A stretch of 64,000 nucleotides of DNA, taken from contig OU015649.1 in the NCBI GenBank assembly GCA_907165275.2, positions 3,254,001 through 3,318,000 on the forward strand, given 5' to 3'. Shown one piece after another: positions 13,869 through 26,600 of this stretch. The stretch comes from Zygaena filipendulae (lineage: Eukaryota > Arthropoda > Insecta > Lepidoptera > Zygaenidae). The notes beneath the pieces were generated by a model. That model saw only the letters and a program-made list of their open reading frames with translations, searched no databases and was not told the DNA's origin. Both the position numbers and the translations under genes were made by a program. Position 1 is the stretch's first letter. The number at the start of each line of letters is the position of its first letter.

Positions 13869-14603
13869 TTACAAAGGGAATAAGATCAGCAATATGGCTG
13901 ACACGAAAAACGTGACTAAGCAGAGACAAGTATAGAGCAGCCTCTTATCATCGTTTTCAGTCTCCCTATCTAGTTCCTTGTTCAAATTGTTCTGTATATC
14001 TAAATTCATTCTACTTCTATCATATTTAACCATATTCGTCGTTTCTCGCGTTTGCTCCACGGGAAAATCAACTTCGTCGGTGTCGTAAATTTCAAAATTA
14101 TCACTCTTGAACACACCGTCGCCCTTGAAGTACGGCGTCACGAATTGAACCTTATTTCTTTGGTAATACGGCCCTCTATTTCTCAATTCGTTGCCATGGA
14201 CAGACGAATAGTGCACCTCTTGCGGCGAGTCACTGTTATTGTTCTCGTAGTTCAATTGATATTCGTCCGCCTCGTCTATGGTATAGTTTTGGGTGTCGGC
14301 GATGACGTTGAAGTTGCTTACGTATCTATCATCCATGTACCCGTGTCTGGTTTGCCCTTGGTAGCGGTTCACTTCGGCGGCTTCGGTTCGGTGGTGGATA
14401 TCCCCGTCGGGACAGTAGCACTCGGGTGGGCAATGATCGGTGTTACGGTAATATCGGTCTTGGATATCCTTTGGCGAATGTTGTAGCGGCGTGGCGTGTG
14501 TGAGGAGTGCGGACACAGTGCGAGCGAGAGGGAGCGCGCTCGCCTCCCCCCCGCCGCCCTCCGGATGGTGCCCCAGTATGTCTTCGGGCGAGCAGATGAC
14601 CTC
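13869..14603 (-). CDS. Lrch: Lrch terminal exon 1: unusual CH end plus C-terminal membrane anchor
   Basis: 245 codons including the TAA stop, entered at the acceptor gtgttgcag. It begins EVICSPEDILGHHPEGGGGE, keeping only the CSPxDIL part of the CH domain. A long acidic, Asn/Tyr-rich region follows (YENNNSDSPQEVHYSS, KGDGVFKSDNFEIYDTDEVD). The last residues (LLYTCLCLVTFFVSAILLIL then FPL) form one strongly hydrophobic helix at the extreme C-terminus, a tail anchor or single-pass segment. Mammalian LRCH4 also carries a C-terminal membrane segment, so a membrane isoform has precedent. The missing CH end (KGxxxVAITVxxLL) is supplied by the other terminal exon. Confidence 0.88.
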   Translation of the reverse strand, partial: EVICSPEDILGHHPEGGGGEASALPLARTVSALLTHATPLQHSPKDIQDRYYRNTDHCPPECYCPDGDIHHRTEAAEVNRYQGQTRHGYMDDRYVSNFNVIADTQNYTIDEADEYQLNYENNNSDSPQEVHYSSVHGNELRNRGPYYQRNKVQFVTPYFKGDGVFKSDNFEIYDTDEVDFPVEQTRETTNMVKYDRSRMNLDIQNNLNKELDRETENDDKRLLYTCLCLVTFFVSAILLILFPL

Positions 14604-17600
14604 CTGCAACACACGCCACCCGTCTCTTAGTGGTTTTTATTTGCATAAATTGCATTTTTTTTTTCTTGCATTCGCGAAAGGATACCGAGACCCTGCAACA
14701 CGCGAAATTCACACTTGGGAGAAGTAAAAAAAGCGTTAAAGAGATTTCGGAAATGCAAAAGTATTTATTGCTTATGTTTTTTTTTAAAGCCGGAAAAAAT
14801 ACATAATCCACACAAACTTCACTAGCTTACCTCTTCGACGCCGATTTTCCGACACGCCTCCAGGAAGTTGTCGACGTTTCTTCTGCATCGTGCCATTGTT
14901 AATTTGGGCTGGAACGAAAACAAACAAAATTAATTAATCGGACGTAGCCACATATAACAAAGTCAGACATTGTTTGACACGACTGTTGGTCTCCTGGTAG
15001 TATAATTATTATAAAATTTGTAAGACTCAAGAACCATCTTTTTTAACATTGTCACAGTAAAATTGTAAACACCGTTTGTAATATTGTGAAATTCTGAGGA
15101 CAGAAAATGCGTGCTGGTAGGTGCTCGCACATGATAAATTGGTACCGTCCGTACCATTTGACTGTGTTGTGGTCACAGTTCAAACCTAACCTAACCTAGT
15201 ATGTCGGGGTGCACACAAATCCCTATTCAATGCCGATCGTTTACAATCTAACGGTTTTTACAATTTTGCGGTGACATTTTATCCACATACACGGAACCAT
15301 TTTTTACCACGCGACACCCACGACACTCCACACAAGCGTACCGATTTAACCCCCCACTATTGTTATGCGACCGACTTGTGTGCACAGTGCAGCACAGTGC
15401 GTATGCGCCTGTCGTGGGGCTCGCGCCAGGGAGCACACACACACACACACACACACACACATTAGCAGCAATAGCCTACACCGCTATCACCTCTACACTC
15501 GCCGCTAACTCGTGGCGGGACGAGGGGAGGCGGGGGGCGAGAGGCGAGGGGCGAGGGGAGAGTGACCATTCAAGTTGTCATTGTTCAACGCACACAGCGA
15601 GCAGGAACAGACTACACCGCTGTCTCTTCAAAGTTCACCTTTACGTCGCCGTGGGGGGTGAGGAGGCACAAAGTTGGTGGGGGGGAGAGGGTATTTATTG
15701 AGCACGCCGTCCGTCAGCTGATGCCAGCGTTGGTTGACGGGCGCGGGGCGGGGGGGAGCTCTTCCCGCTCGGTGGGTGCACGTAGGTACCTGCGCGGGCG
15801 AGGGCACGTGCACGGAGGCGACGGCGCGCGGCCGCACGTGGTTGGCGAGGTGGCACAGCACCACGCCGTCCGCCAGCACCGGCGCCAGCTGCGCGGGCAG
15901 GCTCATCTTCAGCCGCGACTCGATTATCTGAAGACATGAGAAAAAAAAAGAAAAAAAACTATTAAAACGGCCAGTAAGTAGCAACAAAGGACTTTTGGCG
16001 GGAACTTGGGCAGAAAATTATTGCCGATTTTTATTTATTTATTTATTCATTCTTCATTGCACAGTACGTGCAAATGGCGAACTTAATGCCTTGCAGCAGT
16101 CTCTACCAGTTAACCGTTTATATTTCTTCGCTTTGGAAATTAGTTTGTTGTGGTTAATGTTGTACAGTGATAATCAGCACCGATATATTATATACATTCT
16201 GGTCAATATTTTAATTCTATTGCTATTGCAATAAGGTTTAATGACTGTCAAAAGTATATACATATGTATTTCTGCAGCTAACACTGTGATTTGATAACAG
16301 TGTGTAGAAACAGTGAATAAGATCAAATGGGGTGTTCGCTATTTGTTAGCATTAAATGGCTGAATGGATTTGGATGAAATTGGGCACGAAAACAGAATGT
16401 GTCCGGATTAGATAATATCTTTAATTTTTACCCAAAAATAAGAAGTTTCTTAGGAAATCCCAAAATTAAACAGCTGATAATAAAATCATCTTTCGTGATC
16501 GTTATGCCCCGTGTGTGTGAAAAAATATTCACCGTTCTCAACTGCTGCAGGAGCTCGGTTTCCTCCTTCTGCTTATCGAACTCCCTCTTCATGGTGAAGC
16601 TCAGCTTGTCCGGCGCCGCGTCCTTGTTCCACGCCATCTTGCCGGGCGGCTTCGGCGCCGCACCTTTCAAATACGACACCGTAGTCGTCAACAACTTGGC
16701 GTTGTCGCCCTGAATTTGCCGCGGTATATTCGACTTTATTCCTATCGCGTTATGGCCCAGCGTGTTCGTGGGCGATTTGGTCGGCGACGTGGGTTTGATG
16801 TACGCGTCAGCTTGCCCGTTGACGCGCGGGTACTCGAGGTTCCCGTTCACCGCCGCGTACGTTTTGTTCACGTTCCTCGAGGGGACGACTTTTTGAACCG
16901 GCCTTTTCGGTTCGTCCGATTTTTCGGCGTTGCCGTTCTGATTTTGGTATCGTCGCGGCGTCGAATGCAATAGCGGTGAGTTCGGCACGTGACACTGGTT
17001 GGGGGACGAGGTGGAGTTGGAGGAGACGGACCGGTGGTAGGGACTAGTCAATGTGGATACGTTACTGTTACTATTACTGTAACCGTTGACCGGTGAGTGC
17101 GGTGTGGGCATGTGGACTGGACTTTGGTTTTGGGATTGCGGCGAGGAGTCCGGGTCGGGCGAGGGCTGGTCGGTGCGGGGGCGGTAGATGTCTTGCTGGC
17201 GCTGTTGTCTTAAGGCTTCTTTGTACTGTCTGGAAATGCGACGAGAGAGAAAAAAAAACCATCAAATTAAGAAACTTAGGTACACTGTTAGCTTGACCAA
17301 TCTTCAATAACACAGATCAAAAAGCTCGTTAGGTAAGCTTAAAAGAACACAATAAATTTCAAAGCAACGGTAACTAATTAAGATTTTGTTTTAATAACAT
17401 TGATTAAAATTGATAACAACATGAGATTAAATTACGAGACATAAATTTGATGCAATCGTAGCAGTTTAAATTAGAACGGATCAACAAAAAACCCAATGAT
17501 ACCACTTAATAATATACCAATAAAAGTTAGTTACACATCCCAACGACCATGAGAGCCCATTACCAAATGTGTTATTACTTACACGAAACGAATCTCGAGT

Positions 17601-20600
17601 GTTATTAAAGATTGTTAGTTACCGATATAGACAAACTATTATTATATTTCAGCTTCTTGAAAAAAAATTAACAAGGACAATACGAAACACCGAGCTTCAA
17701 TATATAAAAAGTTTGATGATAAAAAGAAATTTTTACTTTAACTTATAGCCGTATTCCAACTACGGATTAATGTAGTATTTAATTTTAAACAAAAGATATC
17801 GTTTTTTGTACCAAAACATCAATAACCACTAAATAAAATGTTAATTCGTAAGGCAATATATTCGAGCTCACAATACACCTATTGTACATAACATGTATTG
17901 AGGCTAGCATTGTAGAGGTTCCATGTTAAATACTAATCGATTCTAGGTTATATACAACCAATAAATGAAGTGAACGGAAATAGTTTGTCTATGATCATAA
18001 ATAATAATAGAAAGCTTAAAATACAGTGCATTAATAAAATATGTAGGCGAGTGTTGTGCCAATGTATGGACAATGTACCTGTAGGTTTGTTGATGGGCTA
18101 ACTTAGTCTTATCGTCTCCATTGGTTATGTTCCCATCGGGTGATATACGAAGGCTGAAAGGGACAACACCGGGGGGTTAATAAAATAACATTGTAAATAA
18201 ATATATTATTTTTGTGTCGCAAGTTCGATGCCGGATAGGAGACGGGCAAGGTTATTATAATTCGACATAGTTATACTTCATAGAGTGCCACAATTTCGTG
18301 CTTTCGTGCTTTTGGAAAATTCCAAAAACTTATTTATTTAAGAATTTGCCTTATTATCACCTAGGTTAGGCCTGCGTGTTTAACTCACAAGCGTTCTACA
18401 ACAATTTGGGCCTTTTTATCTATACCATAAAAACATTGTATTTTTTTTTGAGAGTAACCAAGCCCAAAAAAATAAATTTGTTAAACCGTAAACCGTAAAA
18501 AAAGTTTTTAAAATTCTTTTCTGTCTGTCTGTGTGTTCGCGATAATCTCCGCAACTACTGAACCGATTGTCATGCGGTTTTCACAGGTAGATTAAGCTTA
18601 GCCTAGAGCTACATACATATAAGCTTCGTTTCATTGAAATCGAATGTCGGGAAAAAAGTTGTATAAAAACCTTTCATGCGGGTGAAACCGCAGGGCACAG
18701 CTAGTATAAAATATGAGCTATATTAACAGCCCAGTTTTGGTTCAGCTAATTTTGGTAATGCCACAGGCACTTACTGTTGTGCCAGGCATTTTATTTTACG
18801 TTCGATGCGTGCACAAATTGACGGACTGACAGAACGGCTTCTATCACGATCATAATATTAAAAAATGCTTCACTACGTTAGTCTATGAAGTCAACTTATC
18901 TTATAAATTTTACGTATACGTATTCCCCGAGTATTAAACTTCAAGCTTAAAAAATAGTGATCGCCGAGTATTTAGTTTCGAGCAGATGTTCACAACAATA
19001 TCCAACAATATCCTTGCCGCGCCATTCCCTCCCGAAAACTCCCTTGCGATTTGTAAATCGATTTTATGGGATAATGATACAAGAGGAAAGGTGATAAATG
19101 GTGGTGACGATACTGGCAATACTTTCAATCTTTACCTCTGGTTCGGCCAATGCGAAAAAAATAAAAAAATAATTATGAAATTATAAATTTGTTACATTAC
19201 GTCAACTAAGTATGTACCAACTAAGTACTATATATAATAAGCGCTACACATTCCTCTAGAATCTATATCAATTATTACAATTTTTTATACAAAAAATTGG
19301 TGTCTTTAGCATATTACCGATTTCTTTTATAATTTACAATTTTAATAGTTTTAATTTAAGACCTATTAGTTTTAATATCTAAATATAAAAATCTATAAAA
19401 TCTAAATATAATATCTAAATAAAAAAGAATGCATGTTGATTAGAAATGATTTTTCGGTGATATGCCAACAAACACAACTATTTAAAGTTAAAACCCCTTA
19501 GTAAAATACCAAAATTGGAAAATAACTACCATTAATTAAAAAAAAAATATTCAAAAACCATTATTGAAATTTTAATCAAAAACCCAAACAGCCTCCAAAA
19601 CATTTCCCATACACAAGTTTAGGGGGACCAAAGACAAAGATATTTTGTTTATGAATGTTTTTTTTTTCAACTACCTACATCTGCCCCCTTAAGCAAGTTG
19701 ACAATCCCAAATAATTGTTATAGAAAACTAAGGAACTTATCGTTGTATCGTCGTATGTCACGTGGTCACGAAAAGTTTGACTTTAAATTTGAAAGATTTT
19801 CCGTGATCACGTGACGATAGGTTCCTTAGTTTTCCATAGCGATAACAATTATTACAGATTGTTAACTCGGGCAAAGGGGCAGTTATGAAAGAGAATAATA
19901 GTTTCGTTCTGTCGCTATCGGTTCTCCAAAGTGTGTACGGGAAGTAACGCCCACCCACCCCCGCCATGCCGTACGCTGTGCAACATACCCGGAGAGCAGA
20001 GGCGTCAAGGTGGGCAGCGGCGACTCGCTGGACAGGGACTGCGCCCTGGAGAGCGCGGCACCCGGCGACAGCGTCGACGGCGTGCTGGGCGTGGACCGGC
20101 CCGAACCGCCGCCACCGCCCAGCTCGCCGATAGCTGGGGATATTAAGCTATTTTATCAGCAAGCAATAGTGTCAGTGCCTTTAAAAAATTCATATCCCTG
20201 TAAAGAGATAGACATTTCTTCTTTTTCTTCTTTAGTTCAGGCACTATGTGTTGGCGTAGTACGTAGTTGAGAGAATACGTGACAGTATAAATTTTGAAAT
20301 TTGTCTGGCTGATTAGCAAGTTTGGACGGTTTGGATCGAAACTTCACGAATGAAATCCAGTCCCACAGTTTGTCAGTAATCTCTGAACTACTGAATCGAT
20401 TCTAAAAAATAAAAATACTTTCACTGATACAAAGCTAAAATATCCCTGAGTAACACTAGGTATACTTCATGTTACGATAGAAAAAAATCCCGAGGGATCC
20501 GCCGCGCTAACTACTAATTGCACTAACTTTTACTAAAGCAAAACCAATTACAACAAATCGTAATTTGACACTGGCTAAAAACACTGTGCGCTATACGAAA

Positions 20601-23600
20601 AAAAAAAACTCACCATCATTGGACCACCTCTTCTCGATACCGTCGGTGCAGTAGCCGCTGTCGACGACGTGCCTTGGCTTGTGCCTCAGGCAGTCTATGG
20701 TCGCGTTGCCGGACATGACCTGGTGCGTCACGTTTGGCGGTGTGCTGTTTATATAAGAGTTGTGTTTCGACGCCCTCCTAGTCTCTTCTAGACGCCTGTG
20801 CGCCGGCAAAGAGTCTTTGTTAGCCATGTTCTCCAAGTATTTGTATATGTGCACGCGCCCGCGCATGCATACCTGTAAAAGATAAACCGTTCATGATAGG
20901 TAAACAAAAATTGCTGTCATTTTAACAGTGTCATTTTAAAATCAGGTAATACCGACTATTCCATTACAACTTCAACCTTAGACACTGTATATATAGAAGA
21001 AATTACAATGAAAAAATTATTATTTACATAATAGGTTATGGATTCTTGGAGATGGTGGTATAACCCCTGAATCAGATTAGATTACCTACTATGTATGAAG
21101 TATGAGGATCAAACTAGCTCATGAAAAACAAGACTGTAGTGTTCCTCTATATGTAAGGGACTCCCTCCGATTTCCCCGTCGCCACGGCCAATCGACTCAA
21201 TGCGAGAATACTAGTGTCGGTATAATAATTATATGGGGACACAATTACCAAGACAAGAGTGGTGCGGTAAGGGTGACAATGCTTACGGTTGTTGGTGGGG
21301 ACACAAGTGGATTATTGTCCACATTGAGTGTGACGAGTGTGGTCATGTTGCGCAGTTCTAACGGAAGCGATGATATACAATTGCAGCTCACGTCCAGGTG
21401 TTCGAGTCGAAGGTACGTGATCTCTGTGAAAATGTAAAATTATCATCATACAACGTTGCACCAGAGGCTTTGAGGAGAATCGTGGACGACGGCGGCTCCG
21501 TCATTTATTTTTTCGTGTTGAAAAAAAAAATTAAAAAATATATTATTTGTATATTTTTTATTCAGTGCGCAAACTTTTACAAATTAAACTTAAAGGAGTT
21601 TTAATAAACGCCTTTTTTATTTTGATAAGTCTTAGTACAAAAAAGTAAAGTTATCATGAACGAAAAATGTTTACTTTGCATTCGATTTATTGGCTACTCT
21701 ATTCGCCGCCACCACCGCTGCGCGCGAAGCGCTCGTTCGGCTAGGTATTTACGTGGGTTACAATGTACCGATAGCTGATCGAGGACGTTCACCCCCGCTG
21801 CAACACCCCCGCGTACGCCGCACGGCGCGCGCGCCCATTGATATTATAACGAATAAATAGTGTCCATATTTTGCTAATTTAAGCCGGATAAAAAAATATT
21901 AAAAAGTTTTGAACAAATAATGGAAATGTGTTTTATTACTGATACTGAACAACGAAAATGTTTTTTGCGCATTGCTTAAAAAATATTCCAGTATATATTC
22001 TGAGTATTCAGTTTTAACCTATTCCTCGTAGATTCAGCCATTCACGCCTACTTGAAAAATACAGGTATATTCACCGCGTTAATTACGGAGTTCCCTTGGC
22101 TATTCCGGGATAAAAAGAACCCTATGTCCTTTTCTGTACCCCTGACAATGTGTATGCAAAATTTCATGATTATCGGTTGAGTGGTTCAGGCGTGAAAGTG
22201 TAACAAACAAAAAAATAAACAAACATTCGCATTAGTTAGGATAGGTAACGCTACTGGTTGCATTACGCATTACATTATAAATGACTAGTTGTGCCCCGCA
22301 GTTTCACCCGCGTTAATTTCAGAGTTCCCGCGGGAATTCCGGGATAAAAAGTACCCTATGTGTTAATCTGATGTATAAGCTATATTATTGTAAAGTTTCA
22401 TTTAAATCCATCCAGTAGTTTTTGCGTGAAAGAGTAACAAACATCCATCCATCCATACATTCTTACAAACTTTCGTGTTTATAATATTAGTAGGATGTCC
22501 GAAGATTAATTAATTATTGGTGATTGAAATCAACAGTCAAATGTCCCAATTTCCAGGCCAATTCTCATAACTCACGCAAAGGCAGCAATCCCAGCTGATT
22601 GTTACTGAGGTCCAGATCCCTCAAGCCGCTGCAATCGCCCAAGGTCATGGGCACTTGCGTCAGTCTGTTGTTGGATGCGTCCAGTTCGGCCAGAGACGCC
22701 ATCTTGCCGATCTCCTTCGGCAGACTCTGCAGCATATTGTCCGGCACGAGCAGAACTTGCAGGGGCATCTGGCATACCTCCCGCGGCAGCTCGGTGAGCT
22801 GGTTGGAGCTGGGGGCGAAATAGTAAAGATATATTTAGTTTGTTTACCTTGATAGTCCACATTTTTAAAGTTAAAATTAGTCTATGTGGATGTAATATCG
22901 ATTGTTTTGTATCGTCTCATTAATTTTATGCCTGTTAATGTCGACATAAAGAAAAGCAAATAAAGTTTTAAGGTTATAAAAACAGGAATATGTCAAAGTT
23001 CGAGACCCCTGTTCTCCTTAATATCTAAAGATATAATTTTTCTTTAATATGGTTTATGATTAAGAGTCAGATTACAGAAAAAAAACACGTATTTTCAAAT
23101 GTTCATTTGACCTATTGACTTCTCACGTTTAATAGGAAACCTTAATAATTGTGCGGTTTGGTCACCAGTTATACCTTCTAAGAATTTTATTCAATTTTTT
23201 TTGCTGTTTTTCCGTAAGTAGTTCTATATTATCGTGTGAAGTGATAACGATTCCTATTACATTCGTATGTAGGTACAACATACGCTGTAAAAAGATAAAG
23301 ATAAGTAGGTACTCGCACTGACTGGCATCTCAATCGAAATGCACTGCAAGATAAACTATTTATAATACTTACTCGTATACGACATTGAAATTAAAACGTT
23401 TCGAAGAAAGTAGGATTCTTCTTCTTTACTACGTGTATGTATACATAAATACAATATAGATTTTATATGAAGAAGATCCTTAAAAATCCTTTAAATGAGT
23501 TTATTTGTTTGTTTGTTAACCCTGAGAGAAAAATAGGGGCTTCTTCCGTAAAGTTCGCGATCGAAAAGTTCCCCACCGAAGATTGCTCAGCAGTATTTCT

Positions 23601-26600
23601 GCTACCGATGTTCGGTTGGGCACCATATTTGGTCAGTATACTCTCCCGTAGATTGCATTTTATGGACACCGTGCGGGGTCGGTCACTGTGCCCGCTGGCC
23701 ACTGATATTGTGTCGCCAACATATCCTTCAGGCAACGAAGGGCGACCGAAACCTCTTCGGTCTGATTGTTTTATCTCCGTCGCCTTAAAAGCTCAACCGA
23801 TCATCATGAAATTTTGCATACGCGTTATCAGGACCATAGAAAAGGACACAGGGCACTTTTATCCAGGAATTCCCGCGGGAACTCCGATGTTTACGTGGGT
23901 GAAAGCGCGGGGAACAGCTAGTCTATACTAATATTAGAGGAAAGATTTCATTTTTTGTTTATTTGTTTGTTTGTCACGATTTAACTCAAAAACCACTGGA
24001 CCGATTTAAAAAATTCTTTCACGATTAGAAAGCTACATTATCCCTGAGTAACATAGCTATATTGTAATCCGGAATTCCTGCGGGAACTCTGAAATTAACG
24101 TGGGTGACAGCGCGGGGAACAGCTAATGGATAATAAAGATGCATAGAAGTTTATAGCAAGCTATTTTTATAACAGGGAACCCGCATCGGTAGAATATTGT
24201 GTGTAATTAGAACACTCCGAAACATAAATCGGTTCACGCTCAACCTAATAGTTTGGGCGTTCAGTGCCAAGAAAGTGTTGTAAACATACACCATACGTAT
24301 AAGGGTCTGTTTATATCAACAGGCATTGAGCGTGCCCGACACGTTCTGTCGCAGACACCGACAGACGCCGTTTATTTACATCTGGGCCCTTATTCACTAT
24401 GACCATAACACGTTAAGATACGACGCCGCAAAAACTGTCTTTCCCTTGTAATCAAAGAAGTTTTACTCCAAAAAATACATTTACAACGTTTCTTATGGCA
24501 TAACGAATAGTAATTTTCAATATTTTGGCATCTAGAACGTTATGGGCAAGGAATGTTGTTGGTCATAGTGAACAAGGGCCCTGAGCGTGCCAGCAACGTT
24601 GCATGGCAGACGCCAACCGACACCGTTTATTTACAAAAGACGTCTGTCTGCACCGTGCCGATGCTGTATACGTACTCTATTCACACTGCTCGGCATGTAG
24701 CCCTAGCCAGTAGCCACAGACACGTACATGAACCGCGCAGACAAAATATTCTTTTTGCGAATAGCGGCCGGGCACGGCCCGTGTCTGTGTCTTTTTTCTG
24801 CGACGGAACGTGTCAGACACGCTCAATGTCAGTAGATATAAATGGACTTAAACGTGTGACTGTAAATTAAAAAGACTTCGCTTCCTGTTTTTAATATTAG
24901 ATAGATACTTTTTTAGCCACACTTGGCTTGATGGCTGTATACGTACTCTATTCACACTGCTCGGCATGTAGCCCTAGCCAGTAGCCACAGACACGTACAT
25001 GAACCGCGCAGACAAAATATTCTTTTCACGAATAGCGGCCGGGCACGGCCCGTGTCTGTGTCTTTTTTCTGCGACGGAACGTGTCAGACACGCTCAATGT
25101 CAGTAGATATAAATGGACTTAAACGTGTGACTGTAAATTAAAAAGACTTCGCTTCCTGTTTTTAATATTAGATAGATACTTTTTTAGCCACACTTGGCTT
25201 GATGGCTGTATACGTACTCTATTCACACTGCTCGGCATGTAGCCCTAGCCAGTAGCCACAGACACGTACATGAACCGCGCAGACAAAATATTCTTTTCGC
25301 GAATAGCGGCCGGGCACGGCCCGTGTCTGTGTCTTTTTTCTGCGACGGAACGTGTCAGACACGCTCAATGTCAGTAGATATAAATGGACTTAAACGTGTG
25401 ACTGTAAATTAAAAAGACTTCGCTTCCTGTTTTTAATATTAGATAAATACTTTTTTAGCCACACTTGGCTTGATGAAGCGTAACTCGACTCAAGATAATG
25501 TAATATTTATAAGAAGCTACACAAATTTATCTTAATTCCTGTAAATCTCGCAAAGTTAAAAGTCTACGGATCTTACTGAAAGTATATTATATGCATTTAT
25601 ACCTACATATGCTACATTAATAAACCTAAGATGGAAGAGATACTGGGCTCTAAAAGACGTAATGAAAAACTGAAAAATTGAAAAATGATGATGAAAAATT
25701 TAATACATGCATCCTACCAAGCATGACCTACGGATGTCAGACATGGAGGAGTTGTACAAAGAAAAATTTCAAATCACTAGAAACTTGCCAACACAGAATG
25801 GAAAGAAGCATACTCAACATCAAATTAAAAGACAAAATTAGGTTAAAAACTATCAGAAAACAAACCAAGATTATAGATATAAATACCAAATCAAACGACT
25901 AAAATGGAAATGGGCAGGACACCTATCAAGAAGTATGACAGAAAAATGGACGAACGAATTCACGGAATGGTGCCCTAGATATAAAAAGAGAAGATTTCGA
26001 AGATGGGAGGATGATATCAAGGAGTTGGCAGGACCATGTTGGATGAGGATAGCAAGGGATAGATCGTTGTGGAGAACACTTGGGGAGGCCTATGCCAATG
26101 AGCAAGACAATCTCGGAACCGGTGTCTAGTACAAATAATAACATTTATTAATACGTTGCTTTCATAAACAACCATGTTGAATATTAGTAATACACAAGTA
26201 ATACATAAGATGAAATGTAACATATAAGATTGTTAATAAAGACTTTTATTACTACATTAGTTTTAAAGAGTTTTACACATTTGAAGCAGAAAAACCAATA
26301 TTATGAAATAAAGGAATACAGTATTGTATTGTAAATACCATTTTAGACCAATCTGGTAATTGGTTTTGGTATATGACTGTCATATGGCTTTGAGGTAAAC
26401 AATATTACTTATACCTACCCTTTGACAGTAAAAATTGCACATTGTATTCTATTTATCCTTATATTATTAAGAATTAATGGTACATTCAACCTCAATTATT
26501 TCTATTAATAAACATTGATTAAGTATAAGAAGGAACTTGCGAGAATTGTAACTGCATTGAAAAATATTTTTAAATAATTGATTACCATAATATATCTTTT

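Noticed and set aside
14052..14486. 144-codon plus-strand ORF
   Set aside because: Mirror frame of the Lrch terminal exon; the minus strand has the homology and splice sites.
15271..15987. Several plus- and minus-strand ORFs of 64-125 codons
   Set aside because: They arise from the (CA)n microsatellite and the GC-rich CH exon; only the minus frame at 15790-15927 has homology.
20010..20270. Plus-strand Pro/Asp-rich ORF
   Set aside because: Complement of Lrch exon e. The minus strand fits both splice phases and the Ser/Pro linker of the gene.
23463..23735. A cassette exon of Lrch
   Set aside because: It would have to enter and leave in the phase between exons a and b. The available acceptor gives an early stop and no matching donor exists. 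It also lies within a dispersed repeat.
24663..25475. A CRISPR-like array
   Set aside because: Units are contiguous 271-bp direct repeats with no short repeat/spacer pattern, in a eukaryotic context.
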